From contig NZ_AP021874.1 in NCBI RefSeq assembly GCF_009688945.1, forward strand, positions 5,704,001 through 5,768,000: DNA of 64,000 nucleotides. Direction: 5' to 3'. The DNA comes from Desulfosarcina alkanivorans (GTDB taxonomy: Bacteria; Desulfobacterota; Desulfobacteria; Desulfobacterales; Desulfosarcinaceae). Every line of letters starts with the position of its first letter. Positions within the stretch are counted from its first letter, which is position 1. Of this stretch, positions 36,028-43,778 are shown piece after piece. The position numbers were made by a program, and so were the translations under genes. The notes beneath the pieces are model-generated. The model was not told where the DNA came from. It saw nothing but the letters and a program-made list of their open reading frames with translations, and did not search any database.

Positions 36028-37044
36028 TCACTCCAGCTTTCCGCCGAGGGAAACAAACGTTTTTCCGAACAGGGCCATATGGAACCGGTCGATTTCAGCT
36101 TGCATGTCCAGGTCGGCAAAGCGTTCCGGATAACAGGTCCCGGCCAGCCAGAGAATGCCCAGCGCCGAAAGCGGCGAAGGAAAATCCCAGTGGGCGATAT
36201 TGGACGGAAACGTGTAAATCCGATGGGCGGCGACGGCAGCGACACCGGCAAACTGCGGCTGCTGCAGGATGGTATGGCTGCTATGGTGGTGGTGACCGGA
36301 TTTAAGAACGATATCCGGGTTCCAGGCGATGAACTGCTCCGGCGAAATTTCCCGGAAATAGCCGGTCAGGGCATGGCCCACATTGACCGCTCCGGCCATG
36401 GCAATCATTTCGTCCTGCAGCAGATCTCCGGTGGCGGTCGAAAAAATTCCCCGGGGAGAGGAGAAATAGACCCGCCTGCGGTGATCGGCATCGATGGCCG
36501 CCACCCGCTGCCCGACCAGCGCCACCACACGTCGGCATTCGGCGATGGCATTTTCGGCCTTAAGCGGTGCACCCGCCGCTTCGGCGATCAGCCGCAAGGT
36601 GTCGTAGAGGGTCTGCATCCGCTCGGGCAGAATCACGATGGCGGCCACCCCATGGTCGCCCAGCCGGTCGGCGATGGCGATGCCGTCCTTCTGGGCAAAG
36701 AGGATCGCCAGGTCGGGGTCGACTGAAAGGATGGCTTCAAAATTAAGCCCGGTGGATTTCTGTCCCACCGCCGGCAGTTGACCGATGGCCGGTGATACGG
36801 CCAGCTGCAGCGGGTCGCGCTTGGAGTCCGTGTCGATGCCCACCAGACGGTTTTGAAGTCCCAGGGCCGTAACGCAAAGGGATGCCGGCTTGAAGGTGGT
36901 CACCAGGCGCCGGGCTTCGACCGGTACGGTGACGGTGCGCCCGACCATATCGGTGACGGTGCGTCCGGCCGGGCCGGCGGCCGCATCGACAGCCGGCACG
37001 CACAGCAGGCATGCACAGAGGAACAGAACGATTCCGGGCTTCAT
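36028..37044 (-). CDS. Periplasmic metal/metal-chelate binding protein (BtuF/FepB type)
   Basis: A 338-residue exported protein: signal peptide ending PAVDAAAG, then a Peripla_BP_2 fold with TVTDMVGRTVTVPVEARRLVT, FEAILSVDPDLAILF, FREISPEQFIAWNPDIVL and PSNIAHWDFPSPLSALGILW. A histidine-rich segment SGHHHHSSH follows the NPDIVL strand and could ligate metal directly. The start codon overlaps the stop of the deaminase-like gene (ATGA). The ligand could be a siderophore, cobalamin, haem or molybdate/tungstate; the AORs in this genome need tungsten, but nothing here proves that. Confidence 0.85.
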   Translation of the reverse strand: MKPGIVLFLCACLLCVPAVDAAAGPAGRTVTDMVGRTVTVPVEARRLVTTFKPASLCVTALGLQNRLVGIDTDSKRDPLQLAVSPAIGQLPAVGQKSTGLNFEAILSVDPDLAILFAQKDGIAIADRLGDHGVAAIVILPERMQTLYDTLRLIAEAAGAPLKAENAIAECRRVVALVGQRVAAIDADHRRRVYFSSPRGIFSTATGDLLQDEMIAMAGAVNVGHALTGYFREISPEQFIAWNPDIVLKSGHHHHSSHTILQQPQFAGVAAVAAHRIYTFPSNIAHWDFPSPLSALGILWLAGTCYPERFADLDMQAEIDRFHMALFGKTFVSLGGKLE

Positions 37045-37829
37045 TGGGCCTCCATCTTCTTTTTCAATCCCCAGGTGCGCATGGAAAAATTGAAAAGATC
37101 ATTGGCGATTTGTTGAATTTCGGGTGAACAGGCGGCCTGCCGGTAATTGCACCGCAGGGCGCGTTTTTTCCAGAACGGGGGCAGCTGGTCCATGCGGCTG
37201 ACCATGCCGCCGGTTTCGTCGGGAATCACATAGACCATTTTTTTGATGCCGGCATTGATAATCCGTGTCAGGCACATGGGACAGGGCTCAACCGAACTGA
37301 CCAGGATCAGATGGGGGCCGGCGCGCAGGTCTTTCGCGGTTTCACGTCCGCCCTTTTTTCTCATCCAGTCCTCGTAGCGGGTCAGCAGGTCCATCTCCGC
37401 ATGCAGATCGCTCCTGAACCAGGGTTTATACTGCCGGTTACGGCCCATGGCAATCACTTTTCCGGTGGTTTCATCCACCAGGCAGGCACCTATCCCGCCG
37501 GATCCCTCTTTTATCGAAGCCAGTGCCTGTTTGACCACAATCAGGCCATACACATCGTCCCGGCAGGCAGGGTCGGCCTGCAGGCGTTGAACACGGGCCT
37601 CGATTTTTTTTATCCGATGGGCCTTGTCCTGCCCTGAGACGGGGACGGCCTGAAAACAGAAAGAAAGCCATACAAGTGCAAGGAGGATTGATAAACGGCC
37701 AAAACAATTCCCTATGGTGGTCGGTTGACTGTTGGAGCGGCTTTCTGCCGCGACCCGATGGATTTTTTTTTTCGCGGCTGGAAGCCGCTCCCAGTGCGCC
37801 CGTGAGCGCACGATGTCAAAGAGGTGCAA
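37041..37829 (-). CDS. Exported deaminase-fold protein, 5' end interrupted by a group II intron
   Basis: A cytidine/deoxycytidylate-deaminase-fold protein with the zinc motifs LHAEMDLL and EPCPMCLTRIINAG, unusually preceded by a signal-peptide-like segment (LSILLALVWLSFCFQAVPVSG). The part between the intron boundary (37793) and that segment contains no in-frame ATG, GTG or TTG; the open frame now starts at a TTG inside the intron's complement. A likely original start, ATG at 39684 overlapping the ResB stop as ATGA and following GGAG, lies on the far side of the intron and would add about ten codons in frame if the intron boundary is shifted by one base. The intron is antisense to this gene, so splicing cannot restore it. 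It is the first gene of the metal ABC cluster. Confidence 0.7.
   Translation of the reverse strand: MHLFDIVRSRAHWERLPAAKKKIHRVAAESRSNSQPTTIGNCFGRLSILLALVWLSFCFQAVPVSGQDKAHRIKKIEARVQRLQADPACRDDVYGLIVVKQALASIKEGSGGIGACLVDETTGKVIAMGRNRQYKPWFRSDLHAEMDLLTRYEDWMRKKGGRETAKDLRAGPHLILVSSVEPCPMCLTRIINAGIKKMVYVIPDETGGMVSRMDQLPPFWKKRALRCNYRQAACSPEIQQIANDLFNFSMRTWGLKKKMEAQ
37733..37793. repeat. REP-like hairpin at the intron insertion site
   Basis: Nested inverted repeats: GGAGCGGCTTTC pairs with GGAAGCCGCTCC (one mismatch) and TGCCGCGA with TCGCGGCT (one mismatch), around a loop containing a run of ten T. The two arms look like a head-to-head pair of REP units. The group II intron begins directly after it. 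Confidence 0.7.
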
Positions 37830-38227
37830 GTCCTCTTCAGGCCTATCGCTCTCCGGGCCTGTAACCGAAGGTAACTGCGTCGCCGTGAGGCGGGGTGGGA
37901 AGCAACCGGAGGTGAACGACCAGTCCGTAGGATGACGAACTCGATTCGGCCGGGCGTTGCCGGCGAGCCTGCTTGGAGAATGGCGAAGCCTCTACCCGAA
38001 GAAAGGGGACCTGCCGAGCTAAGGGGTAGCGTGTTAAAGCTGGGACAGGGGGACGTCAGGTGGTTGGAGATGGAATGGTCGGAAGGCGTCGTGGGTAAAG
38101 CGGGGAGACCTGTCTGTGGGGTGATGTGGACAGGAGTCAGAGCCTTCATAGTACTGCAGCGGCGACTGTCGTGAGAAGCGCGGAGAGCAAACCCGTGCCG
38201 AGGGAAGGGAGGCAGGAAGGTGGATGT

Positions 38228-39568
38228 GTGAAATCCAGTAACAGGCAATGCACAAGCTACGTGTCGCCAGTGTCCCGTCGCGGCGGGACTAAACAAGGCA
38301 CAGAAACCCGAAGTTGGGTGGAAGCCTCGATCTGGACAGAGCGCATGTTGGCGGCGCTGGAAAACGGCGTCAAAGGAGGCACATGGTTCAGCCTGATCGA
38401 CAAGGTTGCCCGTCAGCGAACCCTTGAAATCGCGTGGCAGAAGGTCGCCGCAAACAAGGGGTCGGCAGGTGTGGACGGCCAGAGTATCGAACGGTTTGGG
38501 TACAAGGCGTCGGCTTACCTTGAGGAATTGTCGGAGTCGTTGAAATCGGGAACCTATCGCCCCCAGCCGGTCAAGCGCGTGGAGATCCCCAAGGGACCGG
38601 GTAAGACCCGCCCACTGGGAATTCCGGTGGTCAAGGACCGCATCGTGCAGACGGCGTTGAAGTTGGTGATAGAACCGATTTTCGAAAAGGAATTCGAGGA
38701 GACGAGCTTTGGCTTCCGACCGGGGCGCGGTTGCAAGAGCGCCCTTCGAGAGGTGGACCGCCTGATTAAGAATGGCTGCACCCATGTCGTGGATGCGGAC
38801 CTGGCGAGCTACTTCGACACCATTGCCCATGACCGGTTGATGGCGCTGGTGGAAACGCGCATCAGCGACGGGCGGGTTCTCGACCTGATTCACGGGTATC
38901 TCAAACAGGATATCATCAGCGAGCTCAAGCGATGGACGCCGATTGGTGGCACGCCGCAAGGTGCGGTTATCAGCCCGCTGTTGGCGAACCTGTACCTGCA
39001 TCCGCTGGACCGTCTGATGCGGTCCAAAGGGTACCGCATGGTGCGTTATGCCGATGACTTTGTCGTGATGTGCCCGAGCCCGGAGACGGCTCAATCGGCG
39101 CTGGCCGTTATAAACGCCTGGGTAGCGGCAAACGGTCTGACCTTGCATCCGGACAAAACCCACGTGGGGGATTGCACGGTACCGGGGCAAGGCTTCGAGT
39201 TTCTGGGATATCGGTTCGAGGCTGGAAGACGATGGGTCCGCCGCAAAAGTTTGAACGCCTTGCGGGATCGCATTCGGACCAAGACCCGGCGCACGCGAGG
39301 AAACAGCCTCAAACACATTATTGAGGACCTGAACCCGATGCTGCGTGGGTGGTTTGGTTATTTCAAACATGCGAATTCCAATGAGTTCAAATCGGTCGAT
39401 GGATTTATCCGTCGTCGGCTTCGATCGGTGCTACGGAAACAGCAGAAGCGTCCTGGAATGGGTCAATGCCGTAAAGACCATACCCGCTGGCCGAATGCTT
39501 TCTTTGCTGAGCGTGGGCTTTTCACCATGACCGAAGCCCATGCACTGGCAAGCCAATCACGATGTTGA
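38228..39568 (+). CDS. ltrA: Group II intron reverse transcriptase/maturase
   Basis: About 446 residues. It has the fingers-palm reverse-transcriptase blocks (KGSAGVDGQSIERF, RPLGIPVVKDRIVQTAL, SFGFRPGRGCKSALREV, GTPQGAVISPLLANLYLHPLD), the catalytic YADD in MVRYADDFVVM, and the C-terminal maturase domain ending LNPMLRGWFGYFKHAN and KRPGMGQCRKDHTRWPNAFF. There is no HNH endonuclease domain, so it belongs to an endonuclease-lacking lineage. The GTG start at 38228 is chosen for the AGGAAGG seven bases upstream; an upstream ATG at 38126 lies in probable intron RNA structure and an ATG at 38345 is also possible. The protein splices the intron and drives its mobility. Confidence 0.92.
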   Translation: MKSSNRQCTSYVSPVSRRGGTKQGTETRSWVEASIWTERMLAALENGVKGGTWFSLIDKVARQRTLEIAWQKVAANKGSAGVDGQSIERFGYKASAYLEELSESLKSGTYRPQPVKRVEIPKGPGKTRPLGIPVVKDRIVQTALKLVIEPIFEKEFEETSFGFRPGRGCKSALREVDRLIKNGCTHVVDADLASYFDTIAHDRLMALVETRISDGRVLDLIHGYLKQDIISELKRWTPIGGTPQGAVISPLLANLYLHPLDRLMRSKGYRMVRYADDFVVMCPSPETAQSALAVINAWVAANGLTLHPDKTHVGDCTVPGQGFEFLGYRFEAGRRWVRRKSLNALRDRIRTKTRRTRGNSLKHIIEDLNPMLRGWFGYFKHANSNEFKSVDGFIRRRLRSVLRKQQKRPGMGQCRKDHTRWPNAFFAERGLFTMTEAHALASQSRC

Positions 39569-39582
39569 AACCACCGACTGGA

Positions 39583-39615
39583 GAGCCGTGTGCGGGAGAA
39601 CCGCACGCACGGTTC
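39583..39615 (+). ncRNA. Group II intron domain V
   Basis: A 33-nt hairpin beginning GAGCCGTGTGCGGG and closing CGCACGGTTC with a GAGAA-type tip, including the catalytic AGC triad near its 5' end. It fixes the strand and the 3' end of the intron. Confidence 0.88.
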
Positions 39616-39680
39616 GGAGGGCGGGGAGGGCGACGGCCCTTCCCGACCCCTATCGCGGTGGCGGTTTTCCCGGGATTCCG

Positions 39681-40559
39681 TCATGTTCTGGAACGCTCCT
39701 TACTGTATTTTCCGGTGCCGTTGGCCTGGAAGAGAAAATACCCGATCATCAATATCATGATCAACGTCAAGCCGGTGACAATCAGGGACAATCCGGGATC
39801 GGACACGACCAGGAGGCGCTGGCTCCCCTTTTTTTGCTTTTTATCCGCCTCGACGTACACATTGGCCTTGTTGCAGGTCTCCTGGTCTGCCCGGGGCAGG
39901 ATTTTTCTTTTTGCAGCGCCCTGGCCCGCCTTGACCTTGTCCAACAGGAAAAAACGGTTATCCGCAAGAACCGGCCGGGTATAGGCCAGATGAATCGTTT
40001 CCCCATCTGCGGTCGCCAGGTTGACGCGGGTCTGGGCGATGCGGTCGTGCAGGGCCGATGCATCCGGGAAGAACTGGTCCCGGATATCCCGGACCCGGTA
40101 GGACCGGTTTTCTCCGGCAATGGCCACTTCCCCGTCGGCCTCCAGGGGGATGGTCTGCCAGTTCCCCGCGACGAATGTCGTCAGGTGGCCCAGCATGATG
40201 ATCAGGAAAATAAAATGGATCAGCGAGGGGGTCAGCAGGTGGAAGAACTTTCCGGCCGGCCATGTGCGGCGCTGGCGCAGCAGTCGTGCCATCCGGTTGC
40301 TTGCGCAGATGAACGTGTTGATTCCCAGGCCGGTCATGAAGAGGAAAAGCAGGGGCACCCACCAGACCCGTTCCGGTTCGACCGCCCAGTGCACGGGAAA
40401 CCAGTCCTGGATCCGCATCCGATTGAGTTCCCGGAACAGGGAATAATGGTGCTGCGCATAGAAGGCCCCGGTCAGCAGGGTTGCCGAAGCGGCCAAGAGG
40501 AGAAAAAAAGCGATGCGGGTGTCGCCCAGAATATGCCAGGTTTTCTTCAGCATGCTCAT
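39681..40559 (-). CDS. ResB-like cytochrome c biogenesis protein
   Basis: A 292-residue protein resembling a shortened ResB/CcsB: membrane segments near residues 15-35, 65-85 and 110-132, a periplasmic domain of about 130 residues, and a final membrane segment (LIVTGLTLIMILMIGYFLF). Full-length ResB proteins are 450 residues or more. It overlaps the CcsA-like gene by four bases and lies within a TonB-uptake locus instead of with cytochrome genes. The pair could handle haem for a specific partner. The stop overlaps a likely start codon of the deaminase-like gene now separated by the intron. Confidence 0.7.
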   Translation of the reverse strand: MSMLKKTWHILGDTRIAFFLLLAASATLLTGAFYAQHHYSLFRELNRMRIQDWFPVHWAVEPERVWWVPLLFLFMTGLGINTFICASNRMARLLRQRRTWPAGKFFHLLTPSLIHFIFLIIMLGHLTTFVAGNWQTIPLEADGEVAIAGENRSYRVRDIRDQFFPDASALHDRIAQTRVNLATADGETIHLAYTRPVLADNRFFLLDKVKAGQGAAKRKILPRADQETCNKANVYVEADKKQKKGSQRLLVVSDPGLSLIVTGLTLIMILMIGYFLFQANGTGKYSKERSRT

Positions 40560-41302
40560 CCCCCCACCCGTTGAAAGTGCATTTCATGAAAATAGTGGCC
40601 GTAGCTGATATAAAAGAGCATTGCGGCGCCGGCGATGATCATGAATGAATTGCTGCGCTTCCAACCGGGGATGAACTGGAGGTGCAGGGATGCGGCAAAG
40701 AAGGTCCAGATGGCTGCGGAGCCCAGATGCCTGGCCCCCCAGCTGAAGGTGTTGCCCCAGCCCACGAAGCACCAGACGGCGCCGGTCACCTGGGCCATGG
40801 TGTAGGCGACAAAACCCCAGACCAGCAGGGGGTGGAACGCACCGTTCAGGCCTTTCCGGGAAAAGGCCAGCATGGCGTACAGGGCGGCCGAATAAAACAG
40901 TGCATGGGCCATGGATTCGGAAGCGAAAAACAGAACGGCCCAGAGGGTCATCTTTTTCGGGGTCGGTGGAATCATGCCCTTGGCGTAAAAAGCGGCCAGA
41001 AGGGAAAAGATCACAACCAGTCCCATCATCCAGGGCAGGGCCAGTTTCGGTCTGGTGACGGCGCGCACCAGGGCGATCAGGGCCAGGCACCAGGGGAGAA
41101 AAAAAGGCCCTTCGACCAAAGGGTTGGGAATGAACACATCCCCCAGCCAGCCGCGTCCGACCAGGTAGAGGCTTTGGAGAAGAAAACCCGCCGCCAGGGC
41201 CAGCCGGCCGGCACCCCATTGCCGGCAGCCAAACCATATCCAGGCAATGCAGTAACATCCTGCGGCTGCGTACAACCAGCCGTGTACCTGTGTTGTAAAC
41301 AT
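40556..41302 (-). CDS. CcsA/ResC-like haem-handling membrane protein
   Basis: About 248 residues with seven to eight membrane spans. The loop and helix VWCFVGWGNTFSWGARHLGS is the expected position of the tryptophan-rich haem-binding segment of CcsA and CcmC/F proteins, followed by LHLQFIPGWKR. ATG 41302 follows GGGAG and gives a normal N-terminus. CcsA and ResB together form System II cytochrome c synthetase, which exports haem and ligates it to CXXCH. Here both are small and sit in a metal-uptake cluster, so a dedicated function is possible. Confidence 0.7.
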   Translation of the reverse strand: MFTTQVHGWLYAAAGCYCIAWIWFGCRQWGAGRLALAAGFLLQSLYLVGRGWLGDVFIPNPLVEGPFFLPWCLALIALVRAVTRPKLALPWMMGLVVIFSLLAAFYAKGMIPPTPKKMTLWAVLFFASESMAHALFYSAALYAMLAFSRKGLNGAFHPLLVWGFVAYTMAQVTGAVWCFVGWGNTFSWGARHLGSAAIWTFFAASLHLQFIPGWKRSNSFMIIAGAAMLFYISYGHYFHEMHFQRVGG

Positions 41303-41304
41303 GA

Positions 41305-42399
41305 TCAACTCCCGATGGTTTCGCGGTGTATCCGTACAACCCGGGCCAGGCCCCACATGGCGCGGTCCGAGAAAAAATCTCCGGTTGGGGCCAGCATAAA
41401 CCCCCCGGATGGGGTTTCTCCGTTCAGGCGGCTGGCAATCATCATTGCCGCGCCATCACCGGTGGTAAATATTTCCCGCCCGGAGAAAAGGGCGCGGTAT
41501 CCGTCGCAGGCCACAAAAAGGAAAAAATCATCGGGGCCCGCGCCGGGGAAATTGGTGCTTACAAATGAACGAAGATCATGGCCTTCGGCGGCGACGATAT
41601 CGTCATAGCCATGGCCATGGCCGATACGTATCCAGCGCTCATTGGCTTTTGGGGTCACTGCGTCAAAGACCCCGGACGCATGCCTGTTTCCGTCGATACA
41701 GGTGACGGCATCACTGCGGCAGTGGTACTTTTTCCGCCGCGGCGGCAGGCTTTCATCCCGGAGCGGAATCGGGTCATAGGAAATGCGAACCACATCATCC
41801 AGATACCGGGAGGTGTCCGGCTCTTTCGGGCAGATCAGACGAAATCCGGTGAGATCTTCGGTAAAGCGGTTGCCGGTGTAGGCGGCCTGCACCGTTTCGT
41901 TGGTGGGCAGCACCGGTTTCCGGCTGAAAGCAAGGGTGGGCGGCTGACAATCCCCGGTCATGATCAATTCATTGAAACTGAAGCGGGTCTTTTTCCCTGA
42001 CGCAGAATGGACGGTCACCAATATGTCCTGCGGCTGGTCAAAGGCAGCATGCGGCGGCTTCTGGGGAGAGATTCCCTCCAGGATGTTGAACACCGGAATG
42101 CCCACATGGATGTATGCGCCCAGATAGTCTCCATCCGGGGATATCTCACGGGTTCGGATGCGCGTGGTGGCCAGGGTGTTGAGCGCATCGCCGGAAAAAT
42201 GATAGGTTTTTTTTACCAGCCCGCTGATTTCCAGGCTGAAGTCAGATGGCACCCGTCGGGATACGGCCAGCGGTGTCGCCCCGGACATGGTCAGGTAATC
42301 ATAGTAATCCCTGTGGCTCTGGCGGTAAAAAATAAAAACGGACACAGCGACGATAACAACGACAAAGGGTGCTTTACTTTTCCAGCGCAAACGCATCAT
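41305..42399 (-). CDS. Membrane-anchored protein with sulfite-oxidase-like (molybdopterin) fold
   Basis: About 364 residues with an N-terminal membrane anchor (KAPFVVVIVAVSVFIFY). The middle (about 60-220) reads like a molybdopterin-dependent oxidoreductase domain: LEISGLVKKTYHFSGDALNTL, DYLGAYIHVGIPVFNILEGI, DILVTVHSASGKKTRFSFNEL and LTGFRLICPKEPDTSRYLDDV. No clear catalytic Cys is present at the cofactor site, so it may be a non-catalytic relative. The C-terminal part (about 260-364) has a repeat of the same strand order (FFLFVACDGYRALFSGREIF). ATG 42399 follows GGGAG and overlaps the phosphatase gene by 26 bases. Function unknown; the fold assignment is moderate. Confidence 0.5.
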   Translation of the reverse strand: MMRLRWKSKAPFVVVIVAVSVFIFYRQSHRDYYDYLTMSGATPLAVSRRVPSDFSLEISGLVKKTYHFSGDALNTLATTRIRTREISPDGDYLGAYIHVGIPVFNILEGISPQKPPHAAFDQPQDILVTVHSASGKKTRFSFNELIMTGDCQPPTLAFSRKPVLPTNETVQAAYTGNRFTEDLTGFRLICPKEPDTSRYLDDVVRISYDPIPLRDESLPPRRKKYHCRSDAVTCIDGNRHASGVFDAVTPKANERWIRIGHGHGYDDIVAAEGHDLRSFVSTNFPGAGPDDFFLFVACDGYRALFSGREIFTTGDGAAMMIASRLNGETPSGGFMLAPTGDFFSDRAMWGLARVVRIHRETIGS

Positions 42400-43675
42400 A
42401 GGGTGCTCCCGTTGCATCAAATGACTCATATTCCAGATGGTGAGCGTCGACGCGGATGACCTGGAACAACTGACGGCCGGTTCCCGTTTTTTCCATCAGT
42501 TCCCGGTACCGCGGGTTAACGGGGTAGGATTTGGGACCGCTGACGGATGTCACGTAAATGGTTCCGGGTTCATCCGTTCCGGTCCGGGCCCCATTGTTAA
42601 GCGAAAAGGACCGGCTGTACGTATGGTCATGGCCCTGCAGGACCAGATCCACCGCGTATTTATCGAAAACCGGGACGAACAGCCGCTGATAAACGGTTTT
42701 GTCCCGCCATTTTCCGGTCGCGTAAACCGGCTGGTGGATGGCGGCAATCGTCCAGGTCTGCGGGTTGTCGGCAAGCACGCGGTCCAGCCACCGGGCCTGG
42801 TCCTCCAATCGTTCGTTGCCGTTGAGCATCACCAGCCTGACCCCCTGATAGTCGATGAAATAGACGGTTTCCTCCAGGCCGGCCGGTCCGTTTCCGGGCA
42901 GGGTGAAGTGGGGCCGCCACAGGTGAAACAGTTTATAGTCCGGTCCCTTGACGAATCGTTTGTCGGGGTACTCATGGTTGCCGGGCAAAAGGACCATGGG
43001 GGTGGTACGGGGGATCCAGCCGAATGCATAGAACAGCTCGGCCCACTCTTCATCCCGGTCGCCGTCGTCCACGAGATCGCCGACAAAATGCCAGAAGTCG
43101 GCATCCGGGGCTTTTTTGTATGCGGCCCGGAAAATCCGCGAGCACTTGGATTTGACCTCCTCCTGGGGGTCACCGAAATAGACGAAGGTGAAGGGTGCCG
43201 GTTCCCGGCTGGCGGTCTTGAACTGGCTCCACTCGCTCCAGGTCCCTTCGGCTCCCACCCGGTAGGCGTAGAGCGTGTCCGGGGCAAGGGATTCAAGCAC
43301 CACGGCATGGTGACAGACCACGCTGCCGTCGTTGAGGGCCACCCGTTGGGTCCCTGCCGCCACCGTGCGGGCGTTTTCATCGAAGGCGGAAACCCCGGTG
43401 GCCGGTGCAATCTGTACCCGGGGGTGCGCGACGGGGTGCCGGGTGCGCCAGGTGACCGCCTGGCTGGTTGCCGGCTCGGTGGTCAGGTTCAAAATGATTC
43501 TCTCGGGGACGGCCGTCTGACCGCCAAGGGGGCTGGAAAGCTGTTTTTCCGAAACCGGCACGGACATGTTCTCCGGGCGTGCATGTCTCACCGCACCACG
43601 GCAACCGCCGGTAACCATCAGCGCGAGGCAGAGGCAGATCAGACCGGTGCCGCGTTTGCATTGCATAAATCGCAT
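42374..43675 (-). CDS. Purple-acid-phosphatase-like lipoprotein
   Basis: A 433-residue exported protein with a lipobox (LMVTGGC), an N-terminal fibronectin-like domain (about 50-150, RIILNLTTEPATSQAVTWRT) and a calcineurin-type metallophosphoesterase domain carrying YFGDPQEE, FVGDLVDDGDRDEEW, LLPGNHEYPDKRF, AAIHQPVY and LQGHDHTYSRS, the complete set of dimetal ligands. Such proteins hydrolyse phosphate esters at the cell surface. In this locus it could strip phosphate from a ligand before TonB-dependent uptake; that link is inference. Confidence 0.85.
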   Translation of the reverse strand: MRFMQCKRGTGLICLCLALMVTGGCRGAVRHARPENMSVPVSEKQLSSPLGGQTAVPERIILNLTTEPATSQAVTWRTRHPVAHPRVQIAPATGVSAFDENARTVAAGTQRVALNDGSVVCHHAVVLESLAPDTLYAYRVGAEGTWSEWSQFKTASREPAPFTFVYFGDPQEEVKSKCSRIFRAAYKKAPDADFWHFVGDLVDDGDRDEEWAELFYAFGWIPRTTPMVLLPGNHEYPDKRFVKGPDYKLFHLWRPHFTLPGNGPAGLEETVYFIDYQGVRLVMLNGNERLEDQARWLDRVLADNPQTWTIAAIHQPVYATGKWRDKTVYQRLFVPVFDKYAVDLVLQGHDHTYSRSFSLNNGARTGTDEPGTIYVTSVSGPKSYPVNPRYRELMEKTGTGRQLFQVIRVDAHHLEYESFDATGAPYDAFALEK

Positions 43676-43778
43676 TTTTCATCCCTATGGCGCTTAACGC
43701 CGGAGAACAGATCGTGCAGCGGATTGCCCCTGTCGCAACCGGGGGGCAGTCCGCTGAAGGTTCATTCAAGCAATATCC

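Larger units (their letters stand above)
37794..39653 (+). mobile_element. Group II intron with maturase gene
   Basis: The 5' end starts with the consensus GTGCGCC. The 3' end has an intact domain V (39583-39615), a domain VI-like GC-rich stem and ends at CCCCTAT. The length of about 1.86 kb and an internal reverse-transcriptase/maturase gene are normal for a bacterial group II intron. It lies in the opposite orientation to the host operon, immediately beside a REP-like hairpin. The boundary is uncertain by one base at the 3' end. Confidence 0.9.

Noticed and set aside
35121..36305. Plus-strand open frame rich in Gly, His and Gln
   Set aside because: Shadow of the FecCD permease gene; low-complexity composition with no domain.
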